Of a stretch of 64,000 nt of DNA, positions 1-8,760 are shown one piece after another (positions within the stretch are counted from its first letter, which is position 1; every line of letters begins with the position of its first letter). The translations under genes were made by a program, and so were the position numbers. Below the pieces are notes generated by a model. The model was not told the origin of the DNA. It made no database searches and saw nothing but the letters and a program-made list of their open reading frames with translations. Origin of the DNA: JAAYOS01 sp050950785 (lineage in GTDB: Bacteria; Bacillota; Clostridia; Oscillospirales; JAAYOS01). The DNA lies in assembly GCA_050950785.1 (NCBI GenBank), contig JBMNIG010000013.1:75636-139635 (forward strand), read 5' to 3'.

Positions 1-1
1 C

Positions 2-775
2 ACAACACCTGTAAAGGTTTTCAACTACTGGCCAGCGCTGTGGACAAAAATCGTCAGGTCTGCTGCCGAACAGTGTGGGCTCGAACCCGTTTGCATTATT
101 GACTCCGGTTCCATAGGTTGCTCAGCTTCTCTTATAAGCGCCAACGGAAACCGGGTCGATTGGCTGCATGGACACGGCTTAAGATCCGCGCTCAACGAGA
201 TGCTCTCTTTGGGGCTCAGCGGAGCCGGTCCTGCACATTGCGATTTTGGTGCATATGCCCACTTGATCCCCCAGTCACTTGTGACCGACCAGCTTATTCG
301 CTGGGCTGAGTTTGCCACGTTCACCCCGGCCATGCGCACACACACTCTGCCCAGATCATCCCCCGCATCTTTTCAGACCAATCGTGATGCGCTGTTTCAG
401 TTGTCACGTCTCAGCAAACTGAGATATCATCTTGCTCCTTACATAAACCACTGCTTAGAGGACTTCCTGATCGATAATATCCCTCCCATGCGGCATATGT
501 GGGAAGTATACCCTAATATGGACCGTTCACAGGATATAAGCGATCAGTATATGCTTGGCAATGAGCTCCTGGTCGCTCCCGTGGTCATTGCCGGCCAAAC
601 TTCGCGACAAGTTGTGTTCCCTGAATTCGAAACTTGGGTACACCTTTTCAGCGGCAATGTTTATGAACCCGGAACAAGAAAGGTAGATGCGCCCTTGGGC
701 TCCCCTCCCGTATTCTACAAAAAAGGCGGGAGCCACGAAGCAATCTTCGCCTCTCTCGCCTATAAAACACTTTGA
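2..775 (+). CDS. GH31 family protein, YihQ-like, C-terminal part (5' end cut by window edge)
   Basis: The reading frame is open from base 2 and ends with TGA at 775, so about 257 C-terminal residues are visible. The order of motifs (LSLGLSGAG, a CDFGAY block where active relatives have HSDIGGY, RWAEFATFTPAMRTH, LGNELLVAPV, then PLGSPPVFYKK) matches the end of the catalytic barrel and the beta-sandwich of GH31 alpha-glycosidases, most like the YihQ (sulfoquinovosidase) branch. The nucleophile region lies outside the window. Where active relatives carry a GDQ or GDN acid/base motif just before a VDW/VDF segment, this protein reads NGN before VDW (about bases 146-163). The RSG motif before it reads DSG. 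The general acid may therefore be missing. Family assignment is firm; activity and substrate are not. Downstream is a convergent gene only 18 bases away. Confidence 0.8.
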   Translation, partial: TTPVKVFNYWPALWTKIVRSAAEQCGLEPVCIIDSGSIGCSASLISANGNRVDWLHGHGLRSALNEMLSLGLSGAGPAHCDFGAYAHLIPQSLVTDQLIRWAEFATFTPAMRTHTLPRSSPASFQTNRDALFQLSRLSKLRYHLAPYINHCLEDFLIDNIPPMRHMWEVYPNMDRSQDISDQYMLGNELLVAPVVIAGQTSRQVVFPEFETWVHLFSGNVYEPGTRKVDAPLGSPPVFYKKGGSHEAIFASLAYKTL

Positions 776-793
776 TCAATTTGATTGGTGATA

Positions 794-1597
794 TCATTGG
801 ATATGAGTGTGATCCATAATGTGTTCTTCACAATAACAAGCGTATCCTCTACAAAGTGAACAATAACGAAACTCCATATCGGGATAATCTGTATCCGTCT
901 TTCCACAGGTCGTGCAGCGGTGCAGATATCCCCTTTCTTTTTTGATGTTCCTGACCTTGCTCTTAAATGAAACTGTGTTTCGGGTAGACATGCGCTGTCT
1001 CTTGAAGAAGTATATGATATCCTGATAGAAATACAGAAAATAGTTTGCGATTGCAATCAAAGGGAGTAAATTTGCCGGGAATCTGTTTAATATTATACCC
1101 ATTAGGAAAAACGCTGCATTTACATATGCAAGATATTTGATCTTTATGGGAATGAAAAAGAACAGCAAAATTTGGAAATCCGGAAACAGTGTAGCAAACG
1201 CAAAGAAAAGGGACAAATTTATATAGTGCGCACTGGCATATGTGTTAGATATAAGCGAATAGATTATGGTAAGGACAATTCCGGAAATGTAATAGACATT
1301 GAACCTTAGAACTCCCCATTCGCGTTCAAGGACGGATCCAACCATATAGTAAAAATACAACGAAAGCAGCAGCGTCAAAAGGTTAAATGACGGTGGTATA
1401 AAAACAAATGTTATCAACCGCCACACTTGTCCCTGCAAAATAAGCTGAGGGATAAATGTTAAATAATTTACTATCGTTATGCCCCTGTCGGTCTGGGACA
1501 GCAAAAACACTAATACATTGCCAATAACGATATATAGCATAAGGTTTCTGATACCTTTGTGGTTGTTTCTGTTCAAAAAACGCTCAAACCTGTTCAA
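794..1597 (-). CDS. Rhomboid-like multi-pass membrane protein with C-terminal zinc ribbon, probably not a protease
   Basis: 267 residues. The start is TTG, chosen because AAAGGGG lies nine bases upstream. There are about six hydrophobic segments between residues 18 and 200. The WRLITFVFIPP and EREWG..RFNVYYISG blocks are rhomboid-fold hallmarks. The catalytic GxSG serine motif is not visible in the matching helix (NLSLFFAFA instead), and no clear catalytic His follows, so I call it a rhomboid pseudoprotease. After the last helix comes a basic linker. Then come CTTCGKTD and CSLCRGYACYCEEH, which look like a treble-clef or zinc-ribbon metal site at residues about 230-260. Its role is unknown, and it stands alone between convergent and divergent neighbours. 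Confidence 0.6.
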   Translation of the reverse strand: MNRFERFLNRNNHKGIRNLMLYIVIGNVLVFLLSQTDRGITIVNYLTFIPQLILQGQVWRLITFVFIPPSFNLLTLLLSLYFYYMVGSVLEREWGVLRFNVYYISGIVLTIIYSLISNTYASAHYINLSLFFAFATLFPDFQILLFFFIPIKIKYLAYVNAAFFLMGIILNRFPANLLPLIAIANYFLYFYQDIIYFFKRQRMSTRNTVSFKSKVRNIKKERGYLHRCTTCGKTDTDYPDMEFRYCSLCRGYACYCEEHIMDHTHIQ

Positions 1598-1688
1598 TCG
1601 TGTATACCCCTTTCGTTTTGTTGAATCACACAGCGTTTTAACTATTCTAACCGTTTTTGATATGTTTGTCCAGAATTTCCATACCTAA

Positions 1689-1717
1689 TTGCAGATTTCA
1701 ACAATATATGGTAAAAT
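1689..1717 (+). promoter_or_regulatory. Sigma-A-type promoter for the 1805 membrane protein gene
   Basis: TTGCAG (1689-1694) and TAAAAT (1712-1717) are separated by 17 bases, about 90 bases before the proposed start. A short GGGC...GCCC dyad lies just before the ribosome binding site. Called from sequence resemblance only. Confidence 0.45.
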
Positions 1718-1804
1718 CATTGCAGCTGATTCGGAAACGGGAGCTTTTGCTTATCTCGATCAATAAATTTTCGGGCCCTCAAGCCCAAAATGGAGGTTTT
1801 CAGT

Positions 1805-2986
1805 TTGAATCATCGTCCCTATCCTGTTGAACCCATGGGTTCCGGCAAAGTTTTCAGCAGGTCAATTTCAACCTATTTGCGTAATTTCAAATCCTTTGCC
1901 GTTTTTACCCTGCTGTTCGCCGGCATTCTCTCACTTGCCAATTTTATCTCAAATGAGATATTCGACGCAAATTCATTTGATTATAACATCTCTGAACTGA
2001 TTGGACTTATGCGCTCCGACGACATAAATGCCATGAATGATTTTCTTCACGAGTTCAGACAGTGGAGAGCGGCTACGATGATTCCCGGATGGATCACCAT
2101 TTTGACTTTCGTCGCCTCCCTATTTATCACGCCGCTGGTGCAGGGAGGAATTGCACATATAACGGTGGGATACTTTCTTGGAGAAAAGTTTTCACCTAAA
2201 GAATGGCTCCGTCAAGTTGCCTCGAAATATAAATCGCTGTTTATAACCCATATCTGCAGTATCCTATTCTATATAGGTATAATCCTAGCTATTGTCGTCT
2301 CCTTTATTTTTCTGACTATTATGTTCAGCATAATAATATATCGCATAAGCGCTTTTGTTGGGATACTCCTGCTGGTAGCGGCTTGTGTGTTTTTGATAAT
2401 AGCGCTGATATTCCTAATTTCAGTGCAGACAGTTACTACCGCTGTTGTCGTACGCGAAAATATGACGGGCTTTCGTCCGATTATTAGAGCCTTTAAGCTA
2501 TGCTTTTATCGCTTCTGGAGAACTGTGGGAGTAAACTTACTGGCTTCTATCGTGGTGCTTATGTGTAGCTTAGTGATAACATCAGCGGTAGGCTATGTAC
2601 TTGGTATCGTTAATGCTGACGGAATTTTATTCAGGGTAACTGATCAGGTTATTGTCCCACTGATATTCAGTCCTCTTGTACAGATTGCGCTGGGTCTACA
2701 TTATGTGTCGCTTCGCATAGAAAAAGAGGAATATCTGCTAGAGCCCATCTTCATGACCGATCAGGGCTTCGTAGAAAATCATATACCATCCATACCTTCC
2801 TCATCTGAATCCATTGGAGAATCTGATTTGAACGCCGCCGCGCAGAATGATACCCCACCGGCTACAGAAGCGGACTATGAACAAAGCGACTCCGATCCCA
2901 CTCCCACCTCCGAACCTGAAATCAATACCGATGAGAAATCAGAGGACGGAAACACTGAAAGCGGAACTAATGATAGCCAGCAGTAG
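1805..2986 (+). CDS. Multi-pass membrane protein of unknown function with acidic disordered tail
   Basis: 393 residues from TTG at 1805. An in-frame ATG at 1790 overlaps the GGAGG (1792-1796) that would serve the TTG eight bases later, so TTG is preferred. There are about six to seven hydrophobic helices at residues 30-310, with a soluble loop rich in Asp/Asn after the first helix. The layout resembles the membrane domain of the glycerophosphodiesterase/DUF975-like group of Firmicutes membrane proteins, but I see no diagnostic motif. The last about 70 residues are Ser/Asp/Glu/Pro/Thr-rich and probably unstructured. No function is assigned. Confidence 0.6.
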   Translation: MNHRPYPVEPMGSGKVFSRSISTYLRNFKSFAVFTLLFAGILSLANFISNEIFDANSFDYNISELIGLMRSDDINAMNDFLHEFRQWRAATMIPGWITILTFVASLFITPLVQGGIAHITVGYFLGEKFSPKEWLRQVASKYKSLFITHICSILFYIGIILAIVVSFIFLTIMFSIIIYRISAFVGILLLVAACVFLIIALIFLISVQTVTTAVVVRENMTGFRPIIRAFKLCFYRFWRTVGVNLLASIVVLMCSLVITSAVGYVLGIVNADGILFRVTDQVIVPLIFSPLVQIALGLHYVSLRIEKEEYLLEPIFMTDQGFVENHIPSIPSSSESIGESDLNAAAQNDTPPATEADYEQSDSDPTPTSEPEINTDEKSEDGNTESGTNDSQQ

Positions 2987-3073
2987 TTTTTGAACCTGGA
3001 ATATTTACCCCTGAAACAGTGGCCTTTGAAAATCGATAACGTTTTAAGGGTCATAGCCATTTATAAGAATATG

Positions 3074-3190
3074 ACTCCAAAAGTTTCGAACTTGCCCAAG
3101 CTCTCCCTGCTTAGGTTGGCTTAGGCAGAGAGTGTGGCGATAAGTGCTCCACTTGCCTTGTGCTCCGAAGCTTTTGGAGTTTTCTTTTTG
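3074..3190 (+). ncRNA. Candidate structured small RNA with built-in terminator (6S-like topology)
   Basis: A 15-bp closing stem pairs 3074-3088 with 3166-3180 (one G.T pair) and is followed by TTTTCTTTTTG. Inside is an open asymmetrical region, then an apical hairpin in which CTCTC/GAGAG and an 8-bp stem (one internal bulge) are closed by a TTGG loop near 3115-3119. One long rod with a central bubble and a terminal hairpin is the 6S RNA plan, but at about 107 nt it is short for 6S. I cannot match conserved 6S bases with certainty. It could instead be an unusually elaborate terminator of the upstream gene. It contains no ORF and lies in a 300-base gap. Confidence 0.5.
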
Positions 3191-3201
3191 TGTCATGCTT
3201 G

Positions 3202-3229
3202 TTGACAATTCTTCTTATTGTAGTATAAT
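3202..3229 (+). promoter_or_regulatory. Consensus sigma-A promoter of glutamate dehydrogenase gene
   Basis: A perfect TTGACA (3202-3207) and a perfect TATAAT (3224-3229) are separated by 16 bases, 58 bases before the gdhA start. This predicts strong constitutive transcription. Confidence 0.8.
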
Positions 3230-3287
3230 TAGTAGCAATTTAATGTATTAAAGTCGGTGCATACCAAATCAACAAAGCGAGGAATCA

Positions 3288-4580
3288 ATGAAAATGGAGC
3301 AGAAAACTTATAATCCATATGTTTCGGCACAGACACAGTTCGACAATGTAGCAGATATGATCGACCTGGACCCGTCGGCAAAGGATTTACTCAGACAACC
3401 AAGCCGTGAGTTCCACGTGACGATCCCGGTGAAAATGGACGATGGTACCACTAAGGTGTTCAATGGATATCGCATCATACACAATGATGCACGTGGTCCT
3501 GCTAAAGGCGGGATCCGATTTCATCCTCAGGAAACCGTTGATACGATCCGAGCGCTGTCATTGTGGATGACCTGGAAATGCGCTGTCGTTGATATACCTT
3601 TGGGTGGAGCAAAGGGTGGAATAATCTGCGACCCACGCACAATGTCATTAGGCGAGCAGGAAAGGCTCTGCCGTGGTTATGTTAGACAACTGGCAAAGGT
3701 TATGGGACCTCTGTTTGATGTTCCCGCACCCGATGTTATGACAAACGCTCAGCATATGCTCTGGATGATGGATGAATACGAAGTTATCTATGGGGGGCAC
3801 TATCCCGGTACTATTACAGGAAAACCTGTAGGCATGGGAGGTTCCCTAGGCCGCACTGAGGCGACCGGATACGGCGTCATTTATACGTTAAGAGAAGCCT
3901 TGAAGGTAAATAATATAGATATCAAAAAGACAACTGCAAGCATACAGGGCTTTGGAAACGTTGCCGAGCATGCAGCCCGACTCTATACTGCTATGGGAGG
4001 AAAACTGATCGCCATTTCATGCTGGGACAATGAGGATAAAAAAGCATATACTTACCGAAACATCAACGGTATAGATGTGGATAAAATCGCATCGATCAAA
4101 GACAGATTTGGTACGATCAATAAGCAAAAGGCTCTGGAAATGGGACTTGAGTTGCTTGACGGAGACGATTGGATTTCGCAGGATGTAGATATTCTTCTGC
4201 CATGTGCTCTGGAAAATCAAATTACTCCTGATTCATTATCTAAGATCAGTGACAGTGTAAAGGTCATCTGTGAGGGCGCTAATGGACCCACTACCCCCGA
4301 CAGCGATGAGATAATTCAAGCAAAAAATATCTATCTTATCCCCGACTTCCTATGTAATGCAGGCGGTGTTACATGTAGCTATTTTGAGCAAGTACAGTGT
4401 AACATGAACTATTTCTGGCCTTTAGAAGAAGTCCTGGAAAAGCTCGATAGAAAAATGACCGACGCCTTCCATGCAGTGCACAAGCTTTCGCAGGAGAAGA
4501 ATCTATATATGCGCAATGCAGCTTATGTAATTGCGATAGAACGCGTTGCAAACGCAGCAAAGCTCCGTGGTTGGATTTGA
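3288..4580 (+). CDS. gdhA: Glutamate dehydrogenase (Glu/Leu/Phe/Val dehydrogenase family)
   Basis: 430 residues, the normal length of the short hexameric GDH (RocG/GudB type). It interconverts glutamate with 2-oxoglutarate and ammonia using NAD(P). The N-terminal dimerisation domain holds the catalytic Lys motif PLGGAKGGI (about residue 107). The Rossmann domain follows with QGFGNVAEHAA (about residue 225), the family dinucleotide fingerprint. AGGVTCSYFEQVQ near residue 360 is also typical. The start ATG follows GAGGA at the expected distance. It is monocistronic, between a consensus promoter and a strong terminator. Whether it works in the catabolic or biosynthetic direction, and its NAD or NADP preference, cannot be read safely here. 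Confidence 0.95.
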   Translation: MKMEQKTYNPYVSAQTQFDNVADMIDLDPSAKDLLRQPSREFHVTIPVKMDDGTTKVFNGYRIIHNDARGPAKGGIRFHPQETVDTIRALSLWMTWKCAVVDIPLGGAKGGIICDPRTMSLGEQERLCRGYVRQLAKVMGPLFDVPAPDVMTNAQHMLWMMDEYEVIYGGHYPGTITGKPVGMGGSLGRTEATGYGVIYTLREALKVNNIDIKKTTASIQGFGNVAEHAARLYTAMGGKLIAISCWDNEDKKAYTYRNINGIDVDKIASIKDRFGTINKQKALEMGLELLDGDDWISQDVDILLPCALENQITPDSLSKISDSVKVICEGANGPTTPDSDEIIQAKNIYLIPDFLCNAGGVTCSYFEQVQCNMNYFWPLEEVLEKLDRKMTDAFHAVHKLSQEKNLYMRNAAYVIAIERVANAAKLRGWI

Positions 4581-4595
4581 CATTACATTATTAAT

Positions 4596-4636
4596 GCAAA
4601 AAATCGCTTCACAGAAACAGTGAAGCGATTTTTTGC
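4596..4636 (+). terminator. Rho-independent terminator of gdhA
   Basis: A perfect 17-bp stem (4596-4612 with 4620-4636) has a 7-base loop, with A and T runs built into the arms. It may work in both directions. Confidence 0.85.
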
Positions 4637-4909
4637 AAGCTCTTATAAAACCAGCACTTGTTAGGGGTTAATAATTGCTCATAGAAGTGTTTGAGAAGAT
4701 GACATACGGTTCTGCCTAAACTACTTGCATATATATGTTATCAATTTTTTGTTTCTAAAATATGAACTCGCTATAAACATTTTGTAAAGCACAAAAATTG
4801 ATTTTGCTTTAATTGTACCACAAATACAAGTTATAAAACGCAAAAGTCCTGACTATATTCTGTATCAATTGAAGCTACCATCTTAAGATTAGCAAACTTC
4901 ATACCCACT
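4637..4909. other. Intergenic stretch without recognisable features
   Basis: AT-rich sequence between the gdhA terminator and the end of a minus-strand gene. I found no ORF with a ribosome binding site, RNA fold or repeat here. Confidence 0.5.
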
Positions 4910-5287
4910 TCACTGAGTATCATTACCGGAATGACCTCCGTCCCTCAGTTTTCTAAATTTGCTGCTAAAATCGTATTCTTCGAGTTCTTCAACGATATAA
5001 TCGGTGTGGATATTTTCCGGAGTTACAAGTTCTTTCCAACGCTTTACTAATGCCTCATTCTTTGAAATATAATCCCGATGGAAACTTTTATTTGCATAGT
5101 GAAAGAGCACATCTTTCTCCAGGATCAAGCATGGAAAAGAATACATCCTTCTCCCATACTTTTCTTCCATCCACATGATTATGATTTCTTTGTTGGTATT
5201 CCTTGCTATATAGTGTTTTACCTTTCTGCCGATTTTCAGGCTGAAAGCAGGTTTTTTATTTATAAGTCCTTCTGTGTAAAACTTCAA
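4910..5287 (-). CDS. Uncharacterised 125-residue protein
   Basis: 125 residues from TTG at 5287, preceded by a run of seven G on the coding strand that can act as a ribosome binding site. The protein is charged and soluble, with no signal peptide or membrane segment. Its first half (KVKHYIARNTNKEIIIMW) looks like alternating beta strands and its second half is helical and acidic. I recognise no family. It lies downstream of the rubredoxin gene, but a strong hairpin separates them. Confidence 0.5.
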   Translation of the reverse strand: MKFYTEGLINKKPAFSLKIGRKVKHYIARNTNKEIIIMWMEEKYGRRMYSFPCLILEKDVLFHYANKSFHRDYISKNEALVKRWKELVTPENIHTDYIVEELEEYDFSSKFRKLRDGGHSGNDTQ

Positions 5288-5312
5288 GTTGCACCCCCCC
5301 GACTGCTTTTAT

Positions 5313-5345
5313 ATATAAGAGCTGCCCCACGGGCAGCTCTTATAT
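5313..5345 (-). terminator. Strong hairpin between rubredoxin and the 125-residue ORF
   Basis: A perfect 15-bp inverted repeat (5313-5327 with 5331-5345) has a 3-base loop and AT-rich arm ends. It lies 67 bases after the rubredoxin stop and probably ends that transcript. The tail is AT-rich rather than pure T. Confidence 0.65.
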
Positions 5346-5412
5346 GTTTTCCTCTGAAATAGCTTGGTAAATAGTCTAAGAAATAGCTTTTCGCGCGCTG
5401 TGCCGCCAGTTA

Positions 5413-5571
5413 CTATGCCTCTTCAAACTCATCCTTGCCTGCGCCACACAAAGGGCAAACAAAATCTTCGGGCACATCTTTCCACTTTGTTCCGGGCTCG
5501 ATCCCCTCATCGGGAACCCCTGCGGCCTCATCATATTCCCATCCGCAGACTGTACATACATACTTTTTCAT
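5413..5571 (-). CDS. Rubredoxin
   Basis: A 52-residue protein. It carries both rubredoxin iron ligand pairs: CTVCGWEYDEA at residues 6-16 and CPLCGAGKDEFE at residues 39-50. Between them are the usual acidic loop with DEGIEPGTKW and VPEDFVCP. It holds one Fe in a Cys4 site and carries single electrons in the cytoplasm, in anaerobes typically to rubrerythrin or superoxide reductase for oxygen defence. The start ATG follows AGAGG. It has its own promoter and no redox partner next to it. Confidence 0.95.
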   Translation of the reverse strand: MKKYVCTVCGWEYDEAAGVPDEGIEPGTKWKDVPEDFVCPLCGAGKDEFEEA

Positions 5572-5732
5572 GTTATGCCTCTTTCTCCGGCGGAATGTGT
5601 AACTATTTGTGTTGTGAATCGGGCGGCCCGCCGGTCGCCATAGTTTAATAGTCGTTCACACTCATGTAAGGAATGTCTGACTGCTACTGCTGGTAAACAC
5701 AGTGCTTTCCGACAAGCCCCTTTTATGGAGAT

Positions 5733-5761
5733 ATTATACAAGTCTATTCCTGATTTGTAAA
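5733..5761 (-). promoter_or_regulatory. Promoter of the rubredoxin gene with dyad over the -35
   Basis: On the minus strand TTTACA (5761-5756) and TATAAT (5738-5733) are spaced by 17 bases. An inverted repeat ATTCCT/AGGAAT (5746-5751 and 5763-5768) brackets the -35, a possible operator. The rest of the 5572-5873 gap shows nothing else clear. Confidence 0.6.
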
Positions 5762-5873
5762 TAGGAATGTTGCCACCCTTATTACAAATCATTCCTGCTT
5801 ATTTTATAGATCGCTTACCAAATTATCCGAAAGATATGATTTACCGGATCACAAACCTAGTATAAGTTTTCTT

Positions 5874-8708
5874 TCAGCCATTATGCTTCTCAAGCAAAGG
5901 TCTGAGATATTGTGCGGTATAGGAAGATTTATGTTTTGCCACCTGCTCCGGCGTCCCTGTACATACAACAGTACCTCCATTGTCTCCTCCGTCAGGCCCT
6001 AAGTCGATTATATGGTCAGCCATCTTTATGACATCAAGATTGTGCTCAATCACAAGTACAGTGTTTCCACCCTCCACAAGCTTCTCAAGAACATCTATAA
6101 GCTTGTGTATATCTGCAATATGCAAGCCTGTGGTGGGCTCATCAAGCAGATAAATGGTGTTGCCGGTGGAACGACGTGAAAGATAGGTGGCAAGCTTTAC
6201 ACGTTGAGCTTCACCGCCGGAAAGAGTTGTGGATGGTTGTCCGAGTTTGATATATCCAAGTCCCACATCGTACAATGTCTGGATCTTACGAGCAATACGC
6301 GGAAGGTTCTCAAAAAAGGATAGTGCTTCCTCCACCGTCATATCGAGAACTTCATAAATGTTCTTTCCCTTGTAACGCACTTCAAGTGTCTCACGGTTGT
6401 ACCTCTTTCCCTTGCAAACATCGCATGGTACATAGACATCCGGCAAGAAGTGCATTTCTATTTTTACAAGGCCGTCTCCGGAACAGGCCTCGCACCGTCC
6501 GCCGCGGACGTTGAAGGAGAACCGGCCGGGCCCATAGCCGCGTATTTTAGCATCCTGTGTTGATGCAAACAATTCGCGTATGTCGCCAAAAAGTCCGGTG
6601 TATGTCGCCGGGTTGGAGCGCGGCGTGCGTCCTATAGGTGACTGGTCGATCTCAATAATTTTATCCAGGTTTTCGATCCCTTCAATCCGGTCATGCTTGC
6701 CCGCAGTCATATGGGCACCGTTTAGCTCTGTTGCAAGCTTGCGATACAGTATCTCATTTACAAGTGATGACTTACCTGAACCCGAAACACCTGTCACACA
6801 GGTAAAGGTTCCAAGAGGGATCGCAACATCGATTTTCTTAAGGTTGTTCTGTGCAGCACCGCGGATCACGAGTTTCTTCCCATTGCCTTTACGGCGTTTT
6901 TTAGGAAGTTCAATTTTTTTCTTGCCGCTAAGGTACTGTCCTGTTATCGATTTCTCACATGCTAATATATCATCTACAGTACCTGCGCAAATGATCTCAC
7001 CGCCATGAACACCTGCCCCCGGCCCGATGTCTACCACATAGTCGGCCGATCGAATGGTGTCCTCATCATGCTCAACTATTATCAGCGTGTTACCAAGATC
7101 CCTAAGTTTCGCAAGGGTATCCAACAGCTTACTGTTATCCTTTTGATGTAGTCCAATGGATGGCTCATCCAGTACATACAGCACACCCATCAGAGAGGAA
7201 CCGATCTGTGTTGCAAGTCTGATACGTTGGCTCTCACCACCTGACAGCGTCCCGGCTGATCGTGAAAGTGTTAGATACTCCAGCCCAACACTTCGCAAAA
7301 AATCCAATCTTGACAAAATTTCTTTGAGTACCCTGTCGGCTATTATAAGTTCACTCTCTGATAGTTTTAGGTCTTCGATAAATTTGTATCCCATAGAAAT
7401 GGACATATCGCAGAATTGGGCAATGTTTATGCCGCCAACCGTAACTGCAAGAGTCTCTTTGCGCAGGCGCTTACCGTCGCAATCGGGACATGGAGTTTCG
7501 CTCATGCACTCCTCGATACTGGCCCGTGCCGCATCAGACTGTGTCTCTTTGTAGCGTCGCTCCATATTTTTGGCCAAACCTTCAAAGGCATGATAATAAG
7601 TAGCGTTACGTCCACCCGCACCGTAGGCAAGTTTCAACTTTTTGCCATCTGTGCCATACATCAGAGCATTATATGCCTCCTCTGAAAATTCACAGATCGG
7701 GGTGTCTAGAGTAAAACCGTATTCAGCACCCAGTGCTTCGTAATACATACGAGCAATGCTACCTTCATTTACACTGCTCCAGCCATTGCTGACGACTGCC
7801 CCATCCTGCAACGAGACATTTCTGTCGGGGATGATCTTATCCGGATCTATTTTCAGTTGGAAGCCAAGACCTGAACAGGTAGGACATGCACCGTATGGCG
7901 TATTGAACGAGAACATACGAGGGGACATTTCCTCAATGCTGATCCCGCAGTCGTCACAGGCGTAGTTTTGACTAAACATCAGCTCTTCCCCGCCTATAAC
8001 ATCGATCAACACTAATCCACCTGAAATGTTTGCAGCTGTTTCAACCGAGTCAAAGAGGCGGCGCCCCAGATTCTCACGTATGGTCAACCTATCAACAACG
8101 ATTTCAATGTTGTGCTTTTTGGTCTTGGCCAGCTTTATTTCCTCTTCTAGGGTAAATGTTGTGCCATCGACACGAACTCGTACATACCCGTCCTTCCTTG
8201 CATCCTCAAACACATTTTTGTGCTCACCTTTCCGGGCACGGACAACAGGCGCCAGCACCTGGATGCGGGTGTTCTCAGGCAATTTCATGATCTGATCTAC
8301 TATCTGGTCAACAGTCTGTTGCTTGATCTCCTTGCCGCAGTTGGGACAATGCGGTATTCCGATACGCGCCCAGAGAAGACGCAGATAGTCATATATTTCA
8401 GTTACCGTTCCCACAGTAGAACGGGGGTTTTTTGAAGTACTCTTCTGATCTATCGAAATGGCCGGACTGAGTCCTTCTATATAGTCAACATCTGGCTTTT
8501 GCATCTGACCTAAAAATTGGCGGGCATAAGCAGAAAGTGACTCTACGTATCGACGCTGCCCTTCAGCATAAATCGTATCAAAGGCCAGAGAGGACTTTCC
8601 TGAGCCGGACAAGCCGGTCATTACTATCATCTTGTCGCGTGGAAGCTCAATATCAATGTTTTTAAGATTGTGCTGCCTTGCGCCCTTAATTACTATCTTG
8701 TTGTGCAA
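5874..8708 (-). CDS. uvrA: Excinuclease ABC subunit A
   Basis: 944 residues, the full family length. UvrA finds bulky DNA lesions as a dimer and loads UvrB for nucleotide excision repair. There are two ABC ATPase modules: Walker A GLSGSGKSSLAF (about residue 31) and GVSGSGKSSLVN (about residue 638), each with an LSGGE signature later on. Zinc-finger Cys pairs are intact (CDDCG...CPTCSG and CEACSG...CDVCKG). The TTG start is supported by GGGAGG eight bases upstream. It follows uvrB after 52 bases on the same strand, so it is co-transcribed from the SOS promoter ahead of uvrB. Confidence 0.97.
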   Translation of the reverse strand: MHNKIVIKGARQHNLKNIDIELPRDKMIVMTGLSGSGKSSLAFDTIYAEGQRRYVESLSAYARQFLGQMQKPDVDYIEGLSPAISIDQKSTSKNPRSTVGTVTEIYDYLRLLWARIGIPHCPNCGKEIKQQTVDQIVDQIMKLPENTRIQVLAPVVRARKGEHKNVFEDARKDGYVRVRVDGTTFTLEEEIKLAKTKKHNIEIVVDRLTIRENLGRRLFDSVETAANISGGLVLIDVIGGEELMFSQNYACDDCGISIEEMSPRMFSFNTPYGACPTCSGLGFQLKIDPDKIIPDRNVSLQDGAVVSNGWSSVNEGSIARMYYEALGAEYGFTLDTPICEFSEEAYNALMYGTDGKKLKLAYGAGGRNATYYHAFEGLAKNMERRYKETQSDAARASIEECMSETPCPDCDGKRLRKETLAVTVGGINIAQFCDMSISMGYKFIEDLKLSESELIIADRVLKEILSRLDFLRSVGLEYLTLSRSAGTLSGGESQRIRLATQIGSSLMGVLYVLDEPSIGLHQKDNSKLLDTLAKLRDLGNTLIIVEHDEDTIRSADYVVDIGPGAGVHGGEIICAGTVDDILACEKSITGQYLSGKKKIELPKKRRKGNGKKLVIRGAAQNNLKKIDVAIPLGTFTCVTGVSGSGKSSLVNEILYRKLATELNGAHMTAGKHDRIEGIENLDKIIEIDQSPIGRTPRSNPATYTGLFGDIRELFASTQDAKIRGYGPGRFSFNVRGGRCEACSGDGLVKIEMHFLPDVYVPCDVCKGKRYNRETLEVRYKGKNIYEVLDMTVEEALSFFENLPRIARKIQTLYDVGLGYIKLGQPSTTLSGGEAQRVKLATYLSRRSTGNTIYLLDEPTTGLHIADIHKLIDVLEKLVEGGNTVLVIEHNLDVIKMADHIIDLGPDGGDNGGTVVCTGTPEQVAKHKSSYTAQYLRPLLEKHNG

Positions 8709-8760
8709 ACTGCTTTCCTCCCACTGAGTTTACTCTGTCAGTTTTCTTCAACGCACAGAT

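Noticed and set aside
3074..3190. Bacterial SRP RNA or tmRNA as identity of the structured RNA
   Set aside because: The GGAA tetraloop and conserved helix 8 bases of SRP RNA are absent, and it is too short and lacks a tRNA-like part for tmRNA.
5568..5792. Minus-strand 74-residue frame over the rubredoxin promoter
   Set aside because: It covers a good promoter and dyad, has no family resemblance and lacks a ribosome binding site.
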